From an uncultured Brachyspira sp. (lineage in GTDB: Bacteria; Cyanobacteriota; Vampirovibrionia; Gastranaerophilales; Gastranaerophilaceae), in contig ONYB01000006.1 of the NCBI GenBank assembly GCA_900321895.1, forward strand, positions 1-21,379: a DNA stretch of 21,379 nt, given 5' to 3'. Below, in pieces: positions 1-5,859 of the stretch. How positions within the stretch are numbered: the stretch's first letter is position 1; the number at the start of each line of letters is the position of its first letter. The notes below the pieces were generated by a model. The model ran no database searches. It saw only the letters and a list, made by a program, of their open reading frames with translations, and was not told the origin of the DNA. A program made the position numbers and the translations under genes.

Positions 1-296
1 ATTATCACGAATTAAATGTAATGACAAAAACTTATCCGCAAATTAAGAATTATAGGATTACTATTGCAGAAGAAAATGGAGAAATCGAGTTTTTGAGAAA
101 AATTGTTCAAGGCGGTGCAAGCAAGAGCTACGGTATTCAGGTTGCGAAAATGGCAGGACTACCGAGTGCTGTAATCAAGCGATCTCAAGATTTGATGACG
201 AAAATGCAGAAGGATTTTTCAAAAGATTTGGCAGGACGCAAACGTTCTTCTGATAATGCAGAGTTGGAAGTTCCGCAATTAAATTTATTTAATTAA
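1..296 (+). CDS. mutS: DNA mismatch repair protein MutS, C-terminal part (5' end outside window)
   Basis: This is the last 98 or so codons of mutS; the reading frame is open from base 3 and the beginning lies off the window. MutS binds mismatches and uses an ABC-type ATPase to recruit MutL. The visible part follows the end of the family ATPase domain: YHEL, then NYRITIAEENGEIEFLRKI, GGASKSYGIQVAKMAGLP and a helical tail. The last residues carry QLNLF, which matches the beta-clamp-binding pentapeptide (QLxLF type) found at MutS C-termini, followed by one Asn and the TAA. The first ATG in the visible frame (base 21) is internal, not the start. No clear intrinsic terminator follows it. Confidence 0.95.
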   Translation, partial: YHELNVMTKTYPQIKNYRITIAEENGEIEFLRKIVQGGASKSYGIQVAKMAGLPSAVIKRSQDLMTKMQKDFSKDLAGRKRSSDNAELEVPQLNLFN

Positions 297-378
297 TTTT
301 TGTAAAACTTTGTAAAAAATAGGGCAAAATTTTTATTTACGAGTTTTAATAATAGTAAATAAAAAGTAGGAGTGCATC

Positions 379-882
379 ATGGCAGTAGATTTCAATCCAA
401 GCGTTAGTTTTACATCTTATAAAATTTCTGATGAGGCAGCAAAGAAAGCCAGAGAAAAAGCAACGGCAGAAAACAATACTCAGGTTCTTGAACTTCTTGA
501 CCAGTGCAGTTTTGAAGCTGATAACAATGCACGAGAAGAAAAGAAAGCAGGAAAATTTAAACGTGGAATTGCATCTATTGCAAAATTCTTTACAGCAACG
601 GAAGAGATAACCAAAGGCACGGCAAAAGGGGCTGTTTACGGTACAATGACAGGGGTAGCGTGTTTAGCGGCAGGGTGGTTATTTGGAGCTTTGCCAAAAG
701 GATTTAAAAAGGGCGGTTCTTTGAAAGAAGTATTTAAAAATCCTATGAAAAATATGGGAACTCCTGCGAAAGTTATTGCAGGACTTGCAACCGCTGGTGT
801 TGCAGCGTATCATATCATACGTGGTAAAATGCAGGCAAACCAACGCAACGCATTTGTTGATCAGAAGTTGAATATAAAATAA
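379..882 (+). CDS. Unknown small membrane protein with two hydrophobic segments
   Basis: I do not recognise this 167-aa protein. The N-terminus (about 1-75) is hydrophilic and helical, rich in Ala, Glu and Lys. Two hydrophobic Gly/Ala-rich segments follow, at about residues 84-106 and 131-148, separated by a basic stretch (KGFKKGGSLKEVFKNPMKN). A hairpin in the inner membrane is plausible. The ATG is preceded by AGGAG at 368-372, six bases away, which fixes the start. The N-terminal NPSVSFTSY resembles the opening of the 95-aa protein at 15552. It is bounded upstream by mutS and downstream, four bases after its stop, by a repeat element. Function is unknown. Confidence 0.8.
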   Translation: MAVDFNPSVSFTSYKISDEAAKKAREKATAENNTQVLELLDQCSFEADNNAREEKKAGKFKRGIASIAKFFTATEEITKGTAKGAVYGTMTGVACLAAGWLFGALPKGFKKGGSLKEVFKNPMKNMGTPAKVIAGLATAGVAAYHIIRGKMQANQRNAFVDQKLNIK

Positions 883-885
883 ACT

Positions 886-1024
886 AGGTGAATAAGTTAA
901 TAGGTAAATAGGTTAATGAGTTCGTATAGTTCGCTTCGCTCAAAAGCAACTTTGGTACGTAGCACCCGATAAGAACTTATTCACGAGCCCGACAGGGCGA
1001 ATTCACTTATTTACTTATTCACCT
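886..1024. repeat. Dispersed intergenic repeat, copy 1 (octamer-armed inverted element)
   Basis: The element fills the space between two convergent genes almost exactly. It begins and ends with a perfect 12-bp inverted repeat, AGGTGAATAAGT at 886-897 and ACTTATTCACCT at 1013-1024. The left arm is a run of degenerate octamers: AGGTGAAT, AAGTTAAT, AGGTAAAT, AGGTTAAT. The right arm has the same octamers inverted. The middle holds TTCGCTTCGCTCAAAAGC and a block (TTTGGTACGTAGCACCCGAT followed by AAGAACTTATTCAC) that recurs in copy 2. A small hairpin, GCCC-GACA-GGGC, lies in the right half. Lying between converging genes, the folded RNA could serve as a terminator for both. Confidence 0.85.
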
Positions 1025-1284
1025 CATTCAAATGTTTTATTCCGAAAAAAGTTCTTATAGCGAAGGTCTTTTTTGTTTACGACAAGACCGCATTTTGAGC
1101 AGGCAAGAGTTTGTCCAGTGCTGTCTATAGGCATAAAAACGTGTTCGCAAGTCGCAGAATTTTCTATTTGGTCTGTCGGGATTTGCGAAAGTGGATCACG
1201 GGCTGTTTTTTTGTCATGCTCGTCTAATATTTTTATAATACTGTCTTTTTTGAAATATTTTACCAAAAGCTCTATAAAATACAT
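1024..1284 (-). CDS. Small unknown protein with a Cys/His zinc-ribbon-like motif
   Basis: This is an 86-aa protein from the ATG at 1284. A longer in-frame start at 1317 exists but overlaps cdd by 32 bases. I prefer 1284 because the cdd stop and this start form TAAAATG, a typical translational-coupling arrangement; neither start has a clear Shine-Dalgarno sequence. The C-terminal half has CEH (C46, H48) and CSKC (C62, C65), a likely single zinc site of the ribbon type; the N-terminus is basic and helical. It is probably co-transcribed with cytidine deaminase. Its stop touches the edge of repeat copy 1. I cannot assign a function; a nucleic-acid or protein-binding adaptor is possible. Confidence 0.7.
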   Translation of the reverse strand: MYFIELLVKYFKKDSIIKILDEHDKKTARDPLSQIPTDQIENSATCEHVFMPIDSTGQTLACSKCGLVVNKKDLRYKNFFRNKTFE

Positions 1285-1285
1285 T

Positions 1286-1669
1286 TTACAAAATGAAACC
1301 TTGCGGGAATAATTCATCCAGTTTTCTGACGATAATGTCGTTGTCGCCCTCTGTTATTACGTCTATGCCATTTTCGTCTTGAAATTCGCTCAAAACTTGT
1401 CGGCATGCTCCGCACGGTAAGCAATCGCGTTTTTTTGGTGAATATATTGCGATTGCGGAAATAATTCGTTCGCCGTCAGCGATTGCACTTCCTACAGCAT
1501 TTCTTTCTGCACAAATTGTCAAACCGTAACTGGAGTTTTCAAAGTTGCAGCCTGAATAAATTTTGCCGGATTTTGTGATAAGGCATGCTCCGACTTCAAA
1601 GTTAGAATACTTTACATACGCATTTTTTGATACTTCTTTAGCATTTTCCAAAAGTTTGTGATAATCCAT
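1286..1669 (-). CDS. cdd: Cytidine deaminase
   Basis: Cytidine deaminase hydrolyses cytidine and deoxycytidine to uridine and deoxyuridine in pyrimidine salvage, in the cytoplasm. The 127-aa length is that of the short homotetrameric class. The zinc/catalytic signature is complete: CAE at 53-55 (C53 zinc ligand, E55 proton shuttle) and PCGAC at 85-89 (C86 and C89 zinc ligands). The N-terminal YSNFEVGACL and GCNFENSSYGLTICAERNA match the substrate-binding region. An AGGAG-type ribosome site lies about 8 bases upstream of the ATG. It is followed, with one base between, by the small zinc-ribbon protein. The divergent gene at 1759 shares the upstream region, where an inverted repeat covers the likely -35 box. 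Confidence 0.95.
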   Translation of the reverse strand: MDYHKLLENAKEVSKNAYVKYSNFEVGACLITKSGKIYSGCNFENSSYGLTICAERNAVGSAIADGERIISAIAIYSPKKRDCLPCGACRQVLSEFQDENGIDVITEGDNDIIVRKLDELFPQGFIL

Positions 1670-1690
1670 AACAATTCTCCTTGTTCGTGT

Positions 1691-1718
1691 ATTTTACTCC
1701 AATTAACGGATTTTACAA
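1691..1718 (-). promoter_or_regulatory. Candidate cdd promoter
   Basis: Read on the minus strand, TTGTAA (1718-1713) and TAAAAT (1696-1691) are separated by 16 bp and lie just upstream of the cdd ribosome site. The -35 box lies across the loop of the 1704-1725 inverted repeat. Confidence 0.55.
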
Positions 1719-1725
1719 TCCGTTA
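1704..1725. promoter_or_regulatory. Operator-like perfect inverted repeat in a divergent promoter region
   Basis: TAACGGATT and AATCCGTTA are perfect 9-bp arms around TTAC. The repeat overlaps the proposed -35 of cdd and borders the -35 position of the divergent gene at 1759. One regulator bound here could control both. There is no T-tract, so a terminator is less likely. Confidence 0.55.
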
Positions 1726-1726
1726 G

Positions 1727-1770
1727 TTGTATGAAAAATATTGTGATACAATTATTGTATGAAAAATATT
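1727..1770 (+). repeat. 16-bp direct repeat spanning a gene start
   Basis: TTGTATGAAAAATATT occurs at 1727-1742 and again at 1755-1770, 28 bp apart. The second copy contains the real ATG (1759). The first contains an out-of-frame ATG that runs into a stop after 14 codons. It looks like a small local duplication of the gene start. Confidence 0.8.
1747..1752 (+). promoter_or_regulatory. Candidate -10 box for a leaderless transcript of the 1759 gene
   Basis: TACAAT ends 6 bases before the ATG at 1759, so a start of transcription about 7 bases after the box would be the A of the ATG. There is no ribosome-binding sequence. The -35 region (about 1724-1729, TAGTTG) is poor. The spacing equals that at four better examples in this window. 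Confidence 0.45.
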
Positions 1771-2583
1771 TTTAGAGTAATACTATTTTTTGTAATTTTA
1801 TGTGCAGTTCAAACTGCAAACGCAATGTCTTTTAATGTTGTGGTATTGCCGGCGGATTTGCTGAATGTGTGCGACAATTATTACTGCTATCCTGAGGTTT
1901 CCGAGATGATTGCGGGGGATTTAATCAGCTATTTTAATTTGACAGGCAAGGTTAATTCACCGACGATTAATGAGATCAGAAGAAGACTTGCGGCAAACCC
2001 GTCTGCACGAGCTCCGTTGCAGTCGGCTTTAAATAAATATCGTGGCACTTCCCAAATTAATTTTGCAGCGTATAAGCAGGTGGCTAACCTTTTTGATGCG
2101 AAATCCGTGTTGCTTGTGTCAAATACAGTTCCTGTCGAAAACGCTTATTTAAAACGTAATGTTTGGGAAATGTTGGAACTTTCAACGGCTTTAGATTTTT
2201 CATACCCGTATTTTATGGAAACTGATGTTGTTTTGCTGGATTTGGTCAACGGGCTTGTTATGTGGAGTGGAAATTATTCTAAAAAAATCAGTGACAGCAA
2301 TGACAATTTTTCCGCCCCAAAAGCCTCTCAAAGCTACTCTATTTACGGATATATTCACATGTATTCAAGAGATATTTTGGCAAAAACTATCGGCGAAAAC
2401 GTAATTTTGAGATTTTTCCCTAAATCGGTTGAACCCGTTGTAAACCCTAAAGATGTAAAACCGACAGGTGAAATACTCCGCTACGAAAGCAATATGCCGA
2501 TTTTGAACAAAAAACAGCGTATTCAACGAGAAGAACTTGACCCTGACAAAGAGCAGTTTGGCGAAGTTATTTTCGGGCTTTAG
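1759..2583 (+). CDS. Secreted/periplasmic protein of unknown function
   Basis: This 274-aa protein starts with a clear signal peptide: MKNIFR, a hydrophobic core, then a cleavage site after ANA at about residue 22. That also fixes the ATG, although no Shine-Dalgarno sequence precedes it. The mature part begins MSFNVVVLPADLLN and has two close cysteines (about C38 and C43) that could form a disulfide once exported. The pattern of hydrophobic strands (NVVVLP, SVLLVSN, TDVVLLDLVNG) and helices loosely recalls small periplasmic alpha/beta proteins of the TolB-N/LpoB kind, but I see no defining motif. The gene is convergent with the small membrane protein at 2592-2885, eight bases away. Confidence 0.85.
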   Translation: MKNIFRVILFFVILCAVQTANAMSFNVVVLPADLLNVCDNYYCYPEVSEMIAGDLISYFNLTGKVNSPTINEIRRRLAANPSARAPLQSALNKYRGTSQINFAAYKQVANLFDAKSVLLVSNTVPVENAYLKRNVWEMLELSTALDFSYPYFMETDVVLLDLVNGLVMWSGNYSKKISDSNDNFSAPKASQSYSIYGYIHMYSRDILAKTIGENVILRFFPKSVEPVVNPKDVKPTGEILRYESNMPILNKKQRIQREELDPDKEQFGEVIFGL

Positions 2584-2591
2584 CTTTAGTA

Positions 2592-2885
2592 TTATTTTCT
2601 TTTTTCAATCGGGTTTAGGGTAGGATGAGTATCGGGAACCGAGTTTTGTGTTGCATTGAAATTTTTTGTGCCGTTAGGTAATTGCTTGTTTGGATATGTT
2701 TTTTCAAGATTTTGTGAAGTTTCAAATTTTTCCAGAACTCCGTCACCGGTGGATTTTGGCAAATTTTGTTTCATTTCTATTTGGGAAGGGGTTACTGCCG
2801 AAATCTCTTCAAAGAATTCTTTAGTGTCAAATGCGGCAAGCAGAACCAATATTAAAAAAGCTGCAATAAAAATAGGATATTTCAT
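2592..2885 (-). CDS. Small single-pass membrane-anchored protein, unknown
   Basis: This is a 97-aa protein with an N-terminal hydrophobic anchor (MKYPIFIAAFLILVLLAAF) followed by a low-complexity polar tail rich in Asn, Pro, Lys and Glu. It is probably held in the inner membrane with the tail in the periplasm. No domain is recognisable. The choice of strand rests on a very strong ribosome site, AAGGAGGT, about 7 bases before the ATG at 2885; the overlapping plus-strand frame has none. Confidence 0.7.
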   Translation of the reverse strand: MKYPIFIAAFLILVLLAAFDTKEFFEEISAVTPSQIEMKQNLPKSTGDGVLEKFETSQNLEKTYPNKQLPNGTKNFNATQNSVPDTHPTLNPIEKRK

Positions 2886-2974
2886 TTGAAAACCTCCTTA
2901 ATTTTTAATATTTTAAGACTTAAAGTCGTTAATAAATTCTACTTTTTACTAATTTCTTTTGGCAGGTAAAATAC

Positions 2975-3003
2975 TTGCACAATAATAAAATCAATGTTAA
3001 TAT
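2975..3003 (+). promoter_or_regulatory. Sigma-70-type promoter for the zinc-ribbon/radical SAM/lipoprotein run
   Basis: TTGCAC (2975-2980), a 17-bp spacer and TAATAT (2998-3003) make a near-consensus promoter. Transcription would start near 3010, giving a leader of about 25 bases with GAGG before the ATG at 3035. Confidence 0.75.
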
Positions 3004-3034
3004 ATTTATTGTAGAAAGAATAAGTGAGGGAATT

Positions 3035-3202
3035 ATGGCAAGATTAATAAGACCAACATGGGCTATCAGATGTGTTCAATCGGGTTGCAAAACTTTGTTT
3101 GAAGTTGCAAAAACCGAGGACGGAAAACAGCAGGAAGTTGTTTGCCCTAATTGCGGAGAACACTATGTTTATCCGATTTTGGAAGAAGACGAAGATAAAT
3201 AG
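3035..3202 (+). CDS. Small zinc-ribbon protein (55 aa)
   Basis: The protein has four cysteines in two pairs, C13 and C18 (RCVQSGCKT) and C37 and C40 (CPNCGEHY), a classic zinc-ribbon spacing, and an acidic tail (EEDEDK). The frame is open further upstream to a TTG at 2975, but that TTG is the -35 box of the promoter. The ATG at 3035, with GAGG a few bases before it, is therefore the start. It is followed after two bases by the radical SAM gene. The role is unknown. Proteins of this size with one ribbon are often subunits or adaptors in translation or transcription, which here is only a guess. Confidence 0.8.
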   Translation: MARLIRPTWAIRCVQSGCKTLFEVAKTEDGKQQEVVCPNCGEHYVYPILEEDEDK

Positions 3203-3204
3203 AT

Positions 3205-4146
3205 ATGTTTAATAATACTGATAAAAGATATAATCAGTACAGTGCGTTTTTAAAGCAAAAATTCGGCGTTAAGGTATATAAAATTACACTTGACGCCGGT
3301 TTTTCGTGTCCGAACAGGGATGGTACAATTTCGACGGGTGGTTGTATTTTTTGCGATGAGGGCGGAAGTTTTTCTCAGGCTCATTCTAACAAGCTTTCTA
3401 TAGAAGAGCAGATTGGAGTCGGAATAGAAACTCTTTCCAAACGGTTTAAGGCTGAAAAATTCATGTCGTATTTTCAAGCCTACTCAAACACCTACAAACC
3501 CGTTAAAGAGCTTGAGAAAATTTATAATTCTTCACTTTGTAATGACAAGATTGTAGGGCTTTCAATCGGAACTCGCCCTGATTGCGTGGAGGATGAAAAG
3601 CTTGATTTGATTGCTTCATACAAAGACGATTACTACACATGGGTTGAATACGGCTTGCAGTCAATTCATGATAAAACCTTGAAACGAATAAATCGCGGAC
3701 ATGATTTTGATTGTTTTTTACGAGCTTATGAAAGGACGAAATCTCGGGGGATAAATGTTTGTGTGCATGTGATTTTTGGGTTGTGGGAAACTCATGATGA
3801 AATAATGCAGACGGCACAAAAACTTGCACAACTCGGGGTTGACGGGGTGAAAATTCACATGTTGTGTGCATTGCAAGACACAAAACTTGCAAAAATGTAT
3901 GATGCCGGCGAAATTGATTTTATGAGTGAAGAGGAATATGTCAATACGGTTTGTGATTTTTTGGAATATTTACCACAGACGACGACAATTCATCGACTTG
4001 CAGGAAACGGTTTGAAGAAAAATTTAATTGCACCTCGTTGGCTTGGAGCAAAACTCGACTGCTTAAACAAAATCGACAGAGAATTGTTGCATCGAAATTC
4101 ATATCAGGGAAAATTGTGTAAGGAGAATTTAAATGTTAGTAAATAA
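3205..4146 (+). CDS. Radical SAM protein of the TIGR01212 / YhcC type
   Basis: This 313-aa protein has the unusual cluster motif C35-x11-C47-x2-C50 (SCPNRDGTISTGGCIFC) in place of the common CxxxCxxC. That spacing is typical of the TIGR01212 (YhcC) family, whose N-terminal KVYKITLDAGFSCPNRDG it also matches. The cysteines hold a 4Fe-4S cluster that cleaves S-adenosylmethionine. GLSIGTRPDC and YGLQSIHDKTLKRINRGH are SAM/barrel motifs of the family, and DGVKIHMLCALQDTKLAKMY is the characteristic C-terminal region. The substrate is unknown to me. It starts two bases after the zinc-ribbon stop with no strong ribosome site, suggesting coupled translation, and its end overlaps the lipoprotein gene by 14 bases. 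Confidence 0.9.
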   Translation: MFNNTDKRYNQYSAFLKQKFGVKVYKITLDAGFSCPNRDGTISTGGCIFCDEGGSFSQAHSNKLSIEEQIGVGIETLSKRFKAEKFMSYFQAYSNTYKPVKELEKIYNSSLCNDKIVGLSIGTRPDCVEDEKLDLIASYKDDYYTWVEYGLQSIHDKTLKRINRGHDFDCFLRAYERTKSRGINVCVHVIFGLWETHDEIMQTAQKLAQLGVDGVKIHMLCALQDTKLAKMYDAGEIDFMSEEEYVNTVCDFLEYLPQTTTIHRLAGNGLKKNLIAPRWLGAKLDCLNKIDRELLHRNSYQGKLCKENLNVSK

Positions 4147-4642
4147 AATATCAGGATTATTGGTGGCAGGTACATTGTTGACCGGTTGCGAAGGCAAGGT
4201 TTTTGACAATGCCGAAAAATATATGGAGAATAAACCTCAAAAAGAGCTAAATCAAGTGATAGGAGATGCTAAAAGCGGGCAGTTTGATGTCCTTAAATTG
4301 GCACATGTTCAATCCAGATTGGATTCTGTAGCTTTCAGAGATGTGTTTATGACAACAAATGCCTCAAAAGATTCTGCAAAAGTTAAGGAATTCAACAAGT
4401 TGGCAGCTAAATACAGGGTAACTTCAGCACTAAATCCTGAAGAAAAACTTTTAGATTCAAATATAACCTCAAAAGATTTTAAAGAGCTGAATTATCACAC
4501 ACCATTTACGGTTGATTATCATGTAAGAATGCAATATGCAACAGATAGTGTCTATTACAAAAGATTTTTTGAAAAGTACGGATTGTTGGACAAAAAAACA
4601 AGGGCGATGTTCAATAAAGTTTGTAAACAAATTAAACCGTAG
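4133..4642 (+). CDS. Lipoprotein of unknown function
   Basis: This is a 169-aa protein with a short lipoprotein signal: MLVNKISGLLVAGT then lipobox LLTGC, with C19 as the likely lipidated residue. The mature part is mostly charged and helical, with no motif I can name. AAGGAG lies 7-8 bases before the ATG inside the end of the radical SAM gene, and the two genes overlap by 14 bases. It is the last gene of the run driven from 2975. After lipidation it would sit on the outer face of the inner membrane or be moved to the outer membrane. Confidence 0.8.
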   Translation: MLVNKISGLLVAGTLLTGCEGKVFDNAEKYMENKPQKELNQVIGDAKSGQFDVLKLAHVQSRLDSVAFRDVFMTTNASKDSAKVKEFNKLAAKYRVTSALNPEEKLLDSNITSKDFKELNYHTPFTVDYHVRMQYATDSVYYKRFFEKYGLLDKKTRAMFNKVCKQIKP

Positions 4643-4736
4643 GTTCAAATTATAACCGAAATTTCTAAACTTTTTGCCTGATTTTACAAAAGGTTTTGCC
4701 AAATTTGCCGATAACTATTTTGAAAGGAAGACGGAA

Positions 4737-4901
4737 ATGGCAAGAATAATAGAAGGAGAAAGACGTATTATAAAAATGTCGGTAGATGATGTGTTGAATA
4801 TTGTGCGTGAATACCAACAAATCACGCATAACTCGTGTTGTTACGAGCATACCCGAGAGCTTTTGGCAAAAGCCGACTTTTTTGTGCCTGAGGAGAAGTG
4901 A
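4737..4901 (+). CDS. Small unknown protein (54 aa)
   Basis: From the ATG at 4737 the product is 54 aa: MARIIEGERRIIKMSVDDVL, then a helical segment, a CC pair, and a C-terminal ELLAKADFFVPEEK. AAGGAAG about 7 bases upstream supports this start over the in-frame ATG at 4674, which lacks one. It looks compact, with an N-terminal strand and two helices, and is not obviously a membrane protein. No family is recognised. Its stop lies just before a decayed regulator gene. Confidence 0.6.
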   Translation: MARIIEGERRIIKMSVDDVLNIVREYQQITHNSCCYEHTRELLAKADFFVPEEK

Positions 4902-4904
4902 AAT

Positions 4905-5038
4905 CAAGTAAGGGGTGAATATTTTATGAGCAAAATTGAAGTAGCTTTCTCAAAACCTTCCCTCGATACCTGATTGATTTCGCTAACGCCCTCGACACCA
5001 CCGTCTGCGAACTCACTAATTTTGATAACGAAAATTAA
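4905..5038 (+). pseudogene. Remnant of an Xre/Cro-C1-type HTH regulator (5' truncated, frameshifted)
   Basis: One frame reads MSKIEVAFSKPSLDT and stops at the TGA at 4971. The frame shifted by one base continues LIDFANALDTTVCEL and ends at the TAA at 5036-5038. Joined, they match the second half of the HTH_3 fold, whose consensus runs roughly ISKIExGxxKPSLDTLxxIAxALxxxxxEL. One missing C near 4970 explains the break. The first two helices of the domain are absent upstream: the frame is closed by a TGA at 4899. I therefore call it a decayed gene, not a working regulator. Confidence 0.75.
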
Positions 5039-5046
5039 CATTCTGC

Positions 5047-5075
5047 TTGCAAATTGTGTTTCTGTATTATAAAAT
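5047..5075 (+). promoter_or_regulatory. Promoter of rpmI-rplT
   Basis: TTGCAA (5047-5052), 17 bp, TAAAAT (5070-5075). Transcription would start near 5082, giving a leader of about 65 bases before rpmI. Confidence 0.7.
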
Positions 5076-5083
5076 GAACTTAC

Positions 5084-5119
5084 GAAAGTTTTATGGCTTT
5101 GGTATGCCTGAAACTTTTC
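5084..5119 (+). promoter_or_regulatory. Leader hairpin before rpmI-rplT (possible L20 control site)
   Basis: GAAAGTTT (5084-5091) can pair with AAACTTTTC (5111-5119), with an inner GGC/GCC pair. In many bacteria L20 represses its own operon by binding the leader RNA. This compact hairpin is a candidate site, but I do not see the known Bacillus or E. coli leader structure. Confidence 0.4.
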
Positions 5120-5147
5120 TGTATCACTTAACCGAAAGGAGAAGAAA

Positions 5148-5357
5148 ATGCCAAAATTAAAAACACACAGAGCCGCTGCGAAACGTTACAAAGTTACTGC
5201 AACCGGCAAAATTATGAAACGACATGCAGGTATAGGCCACTTGCTCCAACACAAGTCTAATTCCAGAAAGCGTAAGCTTTTCAAAATGGTGACTTTGTCA
5301 GACTCAAACTTAAAACTGGTATCTAAAGAGCTACCATACAAGAAGTATTCAAGATAG
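5148..5357 (+). CDS. rpmI: 50S ribosomal protein L35
   Basis: L35 is a small basic protein of the large ribosomal subunit. The 69-aa product has the family opening MPKLKTHRAAAKRYKVTATGKI, and the block HLLQHKSNSRKRKL. GAAAGGAGAAGAAAATG gives a strong ribosome site. It lies 11 bases before rplT. In most bacteria infC (IF-3) precedes rpmI; here the upstream neighbour is a decayed HTH gene, so infC must be elsewhere. Confidence 0.97.
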   Translation: MPKLKTHRAAAKRYKVTATGKIMKRHAGIGHLLQHKSNSRKRKLFKMVTLSDSNLKLVSKELPYKKYSR

Positions 5358-5368
5358 GAGCGTAAAAA

Positions 5369-5719
5369 ATGAGAGTAAAACGTGGTAATGTAAGTCGTAA
5401 CAGACACAAGAAAATATTGAAACTTGCTAAAGGCTTTATCGGAGCTAGAAGCAGAATTTTTAAAGTAGCTAATATTGCAGTTATGAAAGCATTGAAATAT
5501 GCTTACAGAGACAGACGTACTACAAAACGCAATATGAGAAGATTATGGATTGTTAGAATCAATGCTGCTGTTAGAGAACGTGGCATGAGCTATTCAAGAT
5601 TCATAAATGCTTGCAAAAAAGCTAACATTCTCGTTAACAGAAAAATGCTTGCTGAACTCGCAGTAAACGACAAAGAAGCTTTTGATGTTGTTTTTGAAGC
5701 AGCTAAATCTGCAAAATAG
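5369..5719 (+). CDS. rplT: 50S ribosomal protein L20
   Basis: L20 binds 23S rRNA early in large-subunit assembly and often regulates its own operon. The 116-aa product shows the family landmarks [58 protein letters not shown] and GMSYSRFI. The length is normal. TAGGAG lies about 8 bases before the ATG. A strong intrinsic terminator follows 22 bases after the stop. Confidence 0.97.
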   Translation: MRVKRGNVSRNRHKKILKLAKGFIGARSRIFKVANIAVMKALKYAYRDRRTTKRNMRRLWIVRINAAVRERGMSYSRFINACKKANILVNRKMLAELAVNDKEAFDVVFEAAKSAK

Positions 5720-5741
5720 TTTACAATTTTCTTTGTAATTT

Positions 5742-5775
5742 AAAAAAGCACTTCTTTTTCAAGAAGTGCTTTTTT
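5742..5775. terminator. Bidirectional intrinsic terminator between rplT and nadE
   Basis: A perfect 15-bp stem (AAAAAAGCACTTCTT / AAGAAGTGCTTTTTT) encloses the loop TTTC. Having A and T tracts on both sides, it should stop transcripts from rplT (plus) and from nadE (minus). Confidence 0.92.
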
Positions 5776-5859
5776 GTAGCTTGTTTTTAGATTAATCACT
5801 AATTACCAAAGTGGCGACTCTCATCAGTTTTCACCATTGAACACAACAGCTTGAACTCA

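Noticed and set aside
886..1024. CRISPR-like array in the octamer-rich DNA
   Set aside because: The units are 8 bp, degenerate and contiguous with no spacers, and the arms are inverted relative to each other.
2656..2889. 77-codon plus-strand frame opposite the small membrane protein
   Set aside because: The minus-strand gene has a very strong AAGGAGGT site and an anchor segment; the plus frame has neither.
2975..3034. 20-codon upstream extension of the zinc-ribbon gene from TTG
   Set aside because: The TTG is part of the -35 hexamer TTGCAC, and the extension would lie upstream of the transcription start.
4665..4907. 80-codon minus-strand frame opposite the 54-aa gene
   Set aside because: The plus-strand frame has AAGGAAG at the right distance; the minus frame has no ribosome site.
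4962..4976. Programmed -1 frameshift in the HTH fragment
   Set aside because: There is no slippery heptamer, and the front half of the HTH domain is missing, so decay is the simpler explanation.
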